Shown: piece by piece, positions 1 through 6,048 of the stretch
Layout: each line of letters opens with the position of its first letter
Numbering within the stretch: the stretch's first letter is position 1
Assembly: GCA_012514835.1 (NCBI GenBank)
Contig: JAAYZM010000208.1
Span: 1-11,169, forward strand
Direction: 5' to 3'
Origin: Actinomycetales bacterium
GTDB lineage: Bacteria > Actinomycetota > Actinomycetes > Actinomycetales > Cellulomonadaceae
Length of the DNA: 11,169 nt
Translations under genes and position numbers: made by a program
Notes under the pieces: model-generated
Databases searched by the model: none
What the model was told of the DNA's origin: nothing
The model's input: the letters and a program-made list of their open reading frames with translations, nothing else

Positions 1-1484
1 AGGTGGGCGTCGGCACGGTCGCGACCGGGGTGTCCAAGGCGCACGCGGACGTCGTCCTCATCTCGGGGCACGACGGCGGCACCGGGGCGAGCCCGCTCAC
101 GTCGCTCAAGCACGCGGGCGGCCCGTGGGAGCTCGGCCTCGCGGACACGCAGCAGACGCTCGTGCTCAACGGGCTGCGCGACCGGATCGTGGTGCAGGTG
201 GACGGCCAGCTCAAGACGGGCCGGGACGTCGTGGTCGCCGCGCTGCTCGGCGCGGAGGAGTTCGGCTTCGCGACCGCGCCCCTGGTCGTGTCCGGGTGCG
301 TCATGATGCGCGTCTGTCACCTCGACACGTGCCCCGTGGGCGTCGCGACCCAGAACCCCGAGCTCCGGGCGCGCTTCACCGGCAAGCCCGAGTTCGTCGT
401 GACCTTCTTCGAGTTCATCGCCCAGGAGGTGCGCGAGTACCTCGCGGCGCTCGGTTTCCGCTCGATCGAGGAGGCCGTGGGCCAGGTCGGTGCGCTCGAC
501 GTCCGGCGCGCCGTCGACCACTGGAAGGCCGACGGCCTCGACCTGGGCCCCGTGCTCGCTCCCGTCACGCCGGCCAAGGGCTCGAGCCTGCGCAACACGA
601 GCCAGCAGGACCACGGGCTCGACGCCGCGCTGGACCGCGAGCTCGTCGCGCTCGCCGCCCCGGCGCTCGAGCGTGGTGAGCCGGTGCGCGGGGAGTTCGC
701 CATCCGCAACGTCAACCGCACGGTCGGCACGATGCTCGGTCACGAGGTCACGAAGCACCACGGTGCCGCGGGCCTCGCGGACGGCACGATCGACCTGTCC
801 TTCTCGGGTTCTGCGGGCCAGTCCTTCGGCGCCTTCGTCCCGCGCGGGGTGACCCTGCGGCTCTTCGGCGACGCGAACGACTACGTCGGCAAGGGGCTCT
901 CGGGCGGTCGCATCGTGGTGCGACCGGACCGCGCGTCGGTGCTGAGCGGGGAGCGCGACGTCATCGCGGGCAACGTCATCGGCTACGGCGCGACGTCGGG
1001 CGAGATCTTCGCCCGCGGGCTCGTGGGCGAGCGCTTCGCGGTCCGCAACTCCGGCGCCACGCTCGTCGTGGAGGGCGTGGGCGACCACGGCTGCGAGTAC
1101 ATGACGGGTGGCACCGTGCTGGTGCTCGGGCCCACGGGGCGCAACTTCGCCGCGGGCATGTCCGGCGGCACGGCGTACGTGCTCGACCTGCGCACCGAGG
1201 CGGTCAACGCGGCCGCGCTCGCCGCGGGAGAGCTCGAGCTCGCACCGCTCGACGACGAGGACGTGGTCCTCGTGGGCGGCCTGCTGCAACGGCACGTCGA
1301 GGAGACGGGCTCGCCAGGGGCGGCCGCGCTGCTCGCGGACGACGGGTGGCGCGCGCGGTTCACGCGCGTGCTCCCCCTCGAGTTCGCCCGCATGACGAGG
1401 GCGATGGCCCAGGCGGAGGCCGACGGCCTCGACCCGAGCGCGCCCGGCGTGTGGGACCACATCCTGGAGGTGTCTCGTGGCTGA
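1..1484 (+). CDS. gltB: Glutamate synthase large (alpha) subunit, C-terminal part (5' end outside window)
   Basis: This subunit carries out the glutamine-hydrolysing, 2-oxoglutarate-aminating half of GOGAT (glutamine + 2-oxoglutarate + NADPH to 2 glutamate) in the cytoplasm. About 493 codons are present. The GTG at position 3 is an internal valine, because the preceding bases AG end a Glu codon and the conserved FMN-barrel segment is already under way. The barrel motif SGHDGGTGASPL lies at in-window residues 21-32. Cys99, Cys105 and Cys110 have the C-x5-C-x4-C spacing of the GltB 3Fe-4S cluster. From about residue 230 to 400 there are glycine-rich GxxGxxxG-type repeats (for example residues 269-278) of the C-terminal beta-helix domain. 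The TGA at 1482-1484 lies inside gltD, so the two genes overlap by 8 bp and are probably translationally coupled. The identity is secure; only the N-terminal amidotransferase and central domains are missing from view. Confidence 0.97.
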   Translation, partial: VGVGTVATGVSKAHADVVLISGHDGGTGASPLTSLKHAGGPWELGLADTQQTLVLNGLRDRIVVQVDGQLKTGRDVVVAALLGAEEFGFATAPLVVSGCVMMRVCHLDTCPVGVATQNPELRARFTGKPEFVVTFFEFIAQEVREYLAALGFRSIEEAVGQVGALDVRRAVDHWKADGLDLGPVLAPVTPAKGSSLRNTSQQDHGLDAALDRELVALAAPALERGEPVRGEFAIRNVNRTVGTMLGHEVTKHHGAAGLADGTIDLSFSGSAGQSFGAFVPRGVTLRLFGDANDYVGKGLSGGRIVVRPDRASVLSGERDVIAGNVIGYGATSGEIFARGLVGERFAVRNSGATLVVEGVGDHGCEYMTGGTVLVLGPTGRNFAAGMSGGTAYVLDLRTEAVNAAALAAGELELAPLDDEDVVLVGGLLQRHVEETGSPGAAALLADDGWRARFTRVLPLEFARMTRAMAQAEADGLDPSAPGVWDHILEVSRG

Positions 1485-2952
1485 CTACCGTGGCTTCCTG
1501 AAGGTCCGTGACCGCGAGCTCCCGCCGTCGCGCCCCGTGCCCGTCCGGCTCATGGACTGGCGCGAGGTGCACGAGCACCGCGCGGGCTCCCCGAGCACGG
1601 ACCCGATCCTGGTGCGCCAGGCGGGCCGCTGCATGGACTGCGGAATCCCGTTCTGCCACGAGGGCTGCCCGCTCGGGAACCTCATCCCCGAGTGGAACGA
1701 CCTCGTGTGGCGCGGGCAGTGGGCCGACGCCGCGGACCGCCTGCACGCGACCAACAACTTCCCGGAGTTCACGGGCCGCATCTGCCCGGCGCCGTGCGAG
1801 ACGAGCTGCGTGCTCGGCATCAGCCAGCCCCCGGTGACGATCAAGAACATCGAGGAGTCGATCATCGACGAGGCCTGGGAGCGCGGCTACGTGCAGCCCC
1901 AGGTGCCGCAGCGGCTCACGGGCAAGACGGTCGCCGTGGTCGGTTCCGGCCCGGCGGGGATGGCCGCCGCGCAACAGCTCACGCGCGCGGGTCACACCGT
2001 CGCGGTGTTCGAGAAGGACGACGCGATCGGCGGGCTCATGCGCTACGGCGTGCCCGACTTCAAGCTCGAGAAGCGTCACATCGACCGGCGCATGGAGCAG
2101 ATGGAGCTCGAGGGCACGCGGTTCCGCCCGGGCATCGAGATCGGTGTCGACATCTTGTGGTCGGACCTGCGGGCCCGGTACGACGCCGTGGTGGTCGCGA
2201 CCGGTGCCCCGGTGCCGCGCGAGCTCGACGTGCCGGGCAAGGAGCTCGACGGCGTCCACTTCGCGATGGAGTACCTGCACCAGGCCAACGCGGTGCAGGC
2301 CGGTCGGCGCGTTCGGGACCAGATCACCGCGACGGGCAAGCACGTGATCATCATCGGCGGCGGCGACACCGGCTCCGACTGCCTCGGCACCGCGCTGCGG
2401 CAGCAGGCCGCCTCGGTCACGACGCTCGCGATCGGCAAGCGCCCGCCCACGGAGCGACCCGAGAACCAGCCGTGGCCCACCGACCCCGTGCTGTTCGAGG
2501 TGTCGTCCTCGCACGAGGAGGGTGGGGAGCGCAGCTACCTCGCCTCGACCGTCGCGTTCGTGGGGAACGACGACGGCGCGGTGCGCTCGCTGCGGCTGGC
2601 GACCACGGAGTACCTCGCGGACGGACGCCGGCTCCCGACGCCGGGCACGGAGCGTGAGATCCCCGCGGACCTCGTGCTGATCGCGATGGGCTTCACCGGC
2701 CCCGAGACCGGTGCCCTCGTCGAGCAGACGGGTGCGGACCTCACGGGGCGGGGCTTCATCGCGCGCGAGCGTGACTACGCGACCAGCGTCCCCGGCGTCT
2801 TCGTCGCGGGTGACGCGGGCCGTGGCCAGTCGCTCGTCGTGTGGGCGATCGCCGAGGGGCGCGCCGCCGCGGCTGCCGTGGACACCTTCCTCATGGGCGC
2901 TACGGAGCTTCCGTCGCCCGTCCCTGCGACCAAGGTCGCCCTGCGACCGTAG
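1477..2952 (+). CDS. gltD: Glutamate synthase small (beta) subunit, NADPH-dependent
   Basis: GltD is the FAD- and NADPH-binding subunit that passes electrons from NADPH through 4Fe-4S clusters to GltB. The product is 491 aa, normal for the family. Two N-terminal cysteine groups are visible: C52, C55, C60, C64 and C103, C107, C111. The FAD GxGxxG motif (GSGPAG) is at residues 156-161, the NADPH-binding GGGDTG at 294-299, and the C-terminal FAD motif VFVAGDAGRGQS at 441-452. The start is GTG at 1477, chosen because GGAGG lies at 1466-1470 with a 6-nt spacer and MADYRGFLKV matches the family N-terminus. It overlaps the gltB stop. The stop is TAG (2950-2952), followed in frame by a second TAG at 2962-2964. 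Adjacent gltB and gltD indicate the NADPH enzyme rather than the ferredoxin type. Confidence 0.97.
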   Translation: MADYRGFLKVRDRELPPSRPVPVRLMDWREVHEHRAGSPSTDPILVRQAGRCMDCGIPFCHEGCPLGNLIPEWNDLVWRGQWADAADRLHATNNFPEFTGRICPAPCETSCVLGISQPPVTIKNIEESIIDEAWERGYVQPQVPQRLTGKTVAVVGSGPAGMAAAQQLTRAGHTVAVFEKDDAIGGLMRYGVPDFKLEKRHIDRRMEQMELEGTRFRPGIEIGVDILWSDLRARYDAVVVATGAPVPRELDVPGKELDGVHFAMEYLHQANAVQAGRRVRDQITATGKHVIIIGGGDTGSDCLGTALRQQAASVTTLAIGKRPPTERPENQPWPTDPVLFEVSSSHEEGGERSYLASTVAFVGNDDGAVRSLRLATTEYLADGRRLPTPGTEREIPADLVLIAMGFTGPETGALVEQTGADLTGRGFIARERDYATSVPGVFVAGDAGRGQSLVVWAIAEGRAAAAAVDTFLMGATELPSPVPATKVALRP

Positions 2953-3021
2953 GACCTTGGGTAGCGTCGTACCGACGTCGAGACCCGTGTACTCACAACG
3001 AAAGGCAAGAGGCTCAACTTC
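2953..3021 (+). promoter_or_regulatory. gltD-pyk spacer with possible pyk promoter and RBS
   Basis: A 69-bp gap. TAGCGT at 2962-2967 fits the actinobacterial TANNNT -10 pattern, but I see no good -35 at 16-18 bp upstream. AAGAGG at 3007-3012 is a plausible ribosome site 9 nt before the pyk ATG. No terminator hairpin separates gltD from pyk, so read-through from gltBD is also possible. The promoter call is weak; the ribosome site is better supported. Confidence 0.3.
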
Positions 3022-4443
3022 ATGCGTAGAGCAAAGATCGTGTGCACCATCGGCCCCGCCACGGAGTCGCCCGAGCAGATCAGGGCCCTCGTGGACGCCG
3101 GCATGGACGTCGCGCGGCTCAACCGCAGCCACGGCGACACCGAGCTGCACGAGAAGGTCTACCACCGCGTCCGGGACGCGGCGAAGGCCTCCGGCCGTGC
3201 TGTCGCCGTCCTCGTCGACCTGCAGGGTCCCAAGATCCGTCTCGGCACCTTCGTCGACGGCAAGCACGAGCTCGCCGTCGGCGACATCTTCACCATCACC
3301 ACGGAGGACGTGCCGGGGACCAAGGAGCTCGTCTCCACGACGCACAAGGGCCTCCCGGGCGACGCGCGCGTCGGTGACCCGATCCTCATCGACGACGGCA
3401 AGGTGCTCGTCCGCGTCAAGGCCGTCGAGGGCCCGCGCGTCGTCACCGAGGTCGAGGTTCCGGGCCCCGTGTCGAACAACAAGGGCCTCAACCTCCCGGG
3501 TGTCGCCGTCTCCGTCCCCGCGCTGAGCGAGAAGGACACGGACGACCTGCGCTGGGCTCTGCGCGTCGGTGCGGACCTCATCGCGCTGTCCTTCGTGCGT
3601 TCCGCGAAGGACTACGAGGACGTCCTCGCGGTCATGAAGGAAGAGGGGCGCATCGTCCCCGTCATCGCGAAGGTCGAGAAGCCGCAGGCGGTCGAGAACC
3701 TCGCCGAGGTCGTCGACGCGTTCGACGCGATCATGGTCGCGCGTGGTGACCTTGGTGTCGAGATGCCGCTCGAGCAGGTCCCGCTCGTGCAGAAGCGTGC
3801 CGTCGAGCTGGCCCGACAGTTCGCCAAGCCCGTCATCGTGGCGACCCAGGTGCTCGAGTCGATGATCACGTCGCCGCGCCCGACGCGCGCCGAGGCGTCG
3901 GACTGCGCCAACGCCGTCCTCGACGGTGCGGACGCCGTCATGCTCTCGGGCGAGACGTAGGTCGGTGACTACCCGATCGTGGCCGTCGAGACGATGGCGA
4001 GCATCATCAAGGCCACGGAAGAGCTCGGTGCGGAGCGCATCGCGCCGCTCGGCTCGATCCCGCACACTCGTGGTGGCGCCATCACGCGCGCCGCGGCCGA
4101 GGTGGGAGAGATCCTCGGGGTCAAGTACCTCGTGACGTTCACGCAGAGCGGTGACAGCGCCAAGCGAATGTCGCGGTTGCGCTCGAGCATCCCGCTCCTC
4201 GCGTTCACGCCGGACGCCTCGACGCACAACGAGCTCGCACTGAGCTGGGGCGTGGCGCCGTACCAGGTGCCGAGCGTCGCCAACTCGGACGAGATGGTGG
4301 GTCAGGTGGACCAGACGCTCCAGGCCAACGGCCTCGCGGAGCCGGGCGACCTCGTCGTCGTCGTCTCGGGCGCCCCCGTGGGTGTGCCCGGCACCACGAA
4401 CTCGCTCCAGGTGCACCGCATCGGGGACGTCAAGAAGGACTGA
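3022..4443 (+). pseudogene. pyk: Pyruvate kinase interrupted by an in-frame amber codon at 3958-3960
   Basis: Pyruvate kinase converts PEP + ADP to pyruvate + ATP, the last step of glycolysis. The full frame spans 473 sense-length codons, the usual size for the family, but codon 313 is TAG. The surrounding sequence reads MLSGET-stop-VGDYP, where relatives have Ser or Ala (GET[S/A]VG). A single C to A change (TCG to TAG at 3959) explains it. Before the stop lie the N-terminal KIVCTIGPA segment, RLNRSHG, DLQGPKIRLG (residues 66-75), the catalytic Lys217 in IAKVEKP (Glu219 nearby is a metal ligand), and MVARGDLGVEMP (238-249). After it the same frame runs without frameshift through the last barrel helix and the whole C domain to TGA at 4441-4443. 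Terminated at codon 313, a 312-aa product would lack the barrel end and C domain and is unlikely to be active. A sequencing or assembly error is the simplest alternative, in which case this is an ordinary functional gene. Lys71, in place of the Glu of K+-dependent enzymes, suggests a K+-independent type. Confidence 0.9.
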
Positions 4444-4456
4444 CGCTCTCGCGCGT

Positions 4457-4500
4457 ACGGCAACGGGGTCACCGGCTGCGGCCGGTGGCCCCGTTGCCGT
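4457..4500. terminator. Strong hairpin terminator between convergent pyk and acyl-CoA regulator gene
   Basis: The arms 4457-4476 and 4481-4500 are 20 bp each and pair throughout, with one G-U pair on the + strand RNA. The loop is TGCG (4477-4480) closed by C-G, a UNCG-type tetraloop in the + transcript. There is no U tract on either side, as is common for actinobacterial I-shaped terminators. It lies 13 nt after the pyk stop, and on the other strand it contains the last codons and the stop (4469-4471) of the convergent regulator gene. It therefore probably serves both transcripts. Confidence 0.85.
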
Positions 4501-5917
4501 GTCGCTCGAGGAACGCGTAGACCTCGGAGTCGTCGACGCCGGGGAACGTCCCGCTCGGCAGCGGAGCGAGCACGTGCGCGTGCACGGTCGCGCTCGGCCA
4601 GGAGTTCTGCGACCAGTAGGCGGCGAGCTCGGGGTCGGGGCGGCGGCAGCAGTCCGGGTCGGGGCACCGCGAGACGGTGCGGGTCGTCGTCTCGCGACCG
4701 CGGAACCACTTCGCGGAGCCGAACGGGACTCCGAAGCTGATCGCGAACGCGCCCGCCGTGGCCTCGCCGGTCTGGGTCGAGCTCCAGTACGTCCCGTGCG
4801 GGGTGTCGGTGTACTGGTGGTACTCGGTGGTCCGGTCGCGGCGCGTGAACGCCACCCGGGCGGGCCACTGCCGGCAGATCGACTGGCCCTCGATCGCACC
4901 CGTCGAGTCCGTAGGGAAGGCCATCCCGTCGTTCTCGAACCCGCGATAGAGAGCGCCGTCGTCCCCGGCCCGCAAGAAGTGCACGCGCAGGTCGAGGTGC
5001 GAGGTCAAGAGGTTCGTCATGCGCAGCGCGGCCGTCTCGTGCGTGACACCGAACGCGTCGCGGAAGTCCTCGACGGCGAGGTCCTTGGCCTTCTTGGCTG
5101 CCGTGAGGAACTCGACCGCGGCGTCGCGGGGGAGCAGGCACGCGGACGCGAAGTAGCTGATCTCGAGCCGCTGGCGCAAGAAGTCGGCGTAGCCGCGCGG
5201 GGTGGAGTGCCCGAGCACGCGGTGGCCGATCGCCTGCAGCGCGAGCGAGCGCAGTCCCAGCCCGCCGGGGATCGACGCCGGGGGGAGGTAGATGCGGCCG
5301 TTCGCGAGGTCGGTGACGGTGCGTGTCGAGTGCGGCAGGTCGTCGACGTGCAAGAGGGTGAACCCGAAGTGCTCGGCGATCCGCGCGACGCTGCGGTGGG
5401 TGAGGGCGCCGCTCGTGTAGCCGCCCCAGCGCAACGCGTCGAGCGCGGCCTCCTCGACGTCGGGCAGGTAGTTGTCGCGCTCGCGCATCCACCGGCGCAG
5501 CTCGGTGTTGGCCCGACGCGCCTCCTCGGGAGTGGCGATCGCCGCGGCGACGCGGCGGGCTAGCTCGGTGTGCAGACCCACGAGCGCCTCGAGGGTTTCC
5601 GTGGTGAGCGACTTGGAGGGGCGCACGTCCGGGAGGCCGAGCGCCGCGTACGCGGGGGAGCGCTGTGCTCGGTCGAGCGCGATCTCGAGAGCAGCACGGT
5701 GCGTGGGGGGCTCGGGGGAGAGCAGGTCGGCGACCTCGACGTCGAGGGACCGGGCGAGGGCGTGGACGAGGGTGAGCCGAGGCTCGCGCTTGCCGTTCTC
5801 GACGAGCGAGAGCTGGCTCGGTGAGCAGCCCACCTGGGCGGCGAGCTCGTCGAGCGTGAGGCTGGTTGTGGTGCGGTGGTGCCGGACGCGCAGGCCGAGC
5901 GTGAGGAGCTCTGTCAT
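4469..5917 (-). CDS. XRE-type short-chain fatty acyl-CoA regulator (ScfR; RamB/PrpR-like)
   Basis: A cytoplasmic DNA-binding regulator of 482 aa, close to RamB (about 474 aa) in Corynebacterium and Mycobacterium. Residues about 8-66 form a Cro/C1-type helix-turn-helix (LTLDELAAQVGCSPSQLSLVEN at 20-41). A middle region at about 170-275 resembles the IrrE/ImmA (M78) fold: GRIYLPP, then GHRVLGH at 231-237, then SYFASACLLPRD. The HExxH zinc motif is absent (H232-RVLG-H237, no catalytic Glu), so a ligand-sensing rather than protease role is likely. The C-terminal part (about 310-470) fits the ScfR domain, with Cys348 and a Cys418/423/424 cluster. Family members respond to acetyl- or propionyl-CoA-type ligands and control acetate, propionate or glyoxylate genes. 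The gene diverges from pckG, which is its most likely target along with itself. Its ATG lies 6 nt after a TACCCT -10 box with no room for a ribosome site, suggesting a leaderless mRNA. RamB, PrpR and MccR orthology cannot be separated here. Confidence 0.88.
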   Translation of the reverse strand: MTELLTLGLRVRHHRTTTSLTLDELAAQVGCSPSQLSLVENGKREPRLTLVHALARSLDVEVADLLSPEPPTHRAALEIALDRAQRSPAYAALGLPDVRPSKSLTTETLEALVGLHTELARRVAAAIATPEEARRANTELRRWMRERDNYLPDVEEAALDALRWGGYTSGALTHRSVARIAEHFGFTLLHVDDLPHSTRTVTDLANGRIYLPPASIPGGLGLRSLALQAIGHRVLGHSTPRGYADFLRQRLEISYFASACLLPRDAAVEFLTAAKKAKDLAVEDFRDAFGVTHETAALRMTNLLTSHLDLRVHFLRAGDDGALYRGFENDGMAFPTDSTGAIEGQSICRQWPARVAFTRRDRTTEYHQYTDTPHGTYWSSTQTGEATAGAFAISFGVPFGSAKWFRGRETTTRTVSRCPDPDCCRRPDPELAAYWSQNSWPSATVHAHVLAPLPSGTFPGVDDSEVYAFLERHGNGATGRSR

Positions 5918-5923
5918 GAGCCC

Positions 5924-5951
5924 AGGGTAGTGATCCGTGACGGAGCGTCAA
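5924..5951 (-). promoter_or_regulatory. Promoter of the ScfR-type regulator gene (leaderless)
   Basis: Read on the - strand, TTGACG (5946-5951) and TACCCT (5924-5929) are separated by 16 nt. The -10 box ends 7 nt before the A of the start codon at 5917, so transcription should begin at or next to the ATG. Both boxes fit sigma-70-type actinobacterial consensus. The -35 box is the left arm of the inverted repeat at 5947-5968. Confidence 0.6.
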
Positions 5952-5968
5952 GACCGCTGAATCTTGAC
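5947..5968. promoter_or_regulatory. Inverted repeat GTCAAGA-N8-TCTTGAC, candidate operator between regulator and pckG
   Basis: Two perfect 7-bp arms (5947-5953 and 5962-5968) flank an 8-bp spacer. Each arm coincides with a TTGAC -35 core, one per strand. It could be the binding site of the adjacent regulator, repressing both directions at once, or simply two -35 boxes placed back to back. It does not resemble the RamB consensus known from Corynebacterium (core ACTTTGCAAA), and I see no such site elsewhere in 5918-6048. Confidence 0.5.
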
Positions 5969-5993
5969 ACGGGCTGAAGAGGAAATCTGTGAT
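5964..5993 (+). promoter_or_regulatory. Candidate pckG promoter
   Basis: TTGACA (5964-5969) is a perfect -35 hexamer. TGTGAT (5988-5993) is a reasonable -10 after an 18-nt spacer. A start near 6000 would give a leader of about 50 nt, compatible with the ribosome site before the ATG at 6049 and excluding the upstream GTG at 5989 as the start. Confidence 0.5.
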
Positions 5994-6036
5994 CAGCCGG
6001 AGCAGGGTGGAGGAGAAGGCGCACCCGGCGCCGACC

Positions 6037-6042
6037 GAAGGG
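6037..6042 (+). promoter_or_regulatory. pckG ribosome binding site (decides start)
   Basis: GAAGGG lies 6 nt before ATG 6049. The frame is open back to a GTG at 5989, but that codon sits inside the proposed -10 box and has no ribosome site. The second ATG at 6055 would be 12 nt away. ATG 6049 is preferred. Confidence 0.6.
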
Positions 6043-6048
6043 TTGATC

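Noticed and set aside
3958..3960. UAG read as a sense codon (pyrrolysine or suppressor tRNA)
   Set aside because: gltD uses TAG as its apparent stop, no CUA tRNA is visible here (the only tRNA has CAA), and the site is not one where a special residue is known in pyruvate kinase. Sequencing error or point mutation is simpler.
1360..4899. Antisense open frame of 1179 codons on the - strand
   Set aside because: It lies opposite gltD and pyk, which are strongly conserved proteins. Its translation is Arg/Asp/His/Val-rich and repetitive, as expected of a GC-rich shadow frame, with no recognisable domain.
5164..5250. Regulator as an active ImmA/IrrE-type metalloprotease antirepressor of a mobile element
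   Set aside because: It lacks HExxH, has the long ScfR C-terminus and sits beside pckG; no integrase, repressor or phage gene is nearby.
5989..6048. Upstream GTG start giving pckG 20 extra residues
   Set aside because: The GTG falls inside the proposed -10 box and has no ribosome site. ATG 6049 has GAAGGG at 6 nt and gives a family-length protein.
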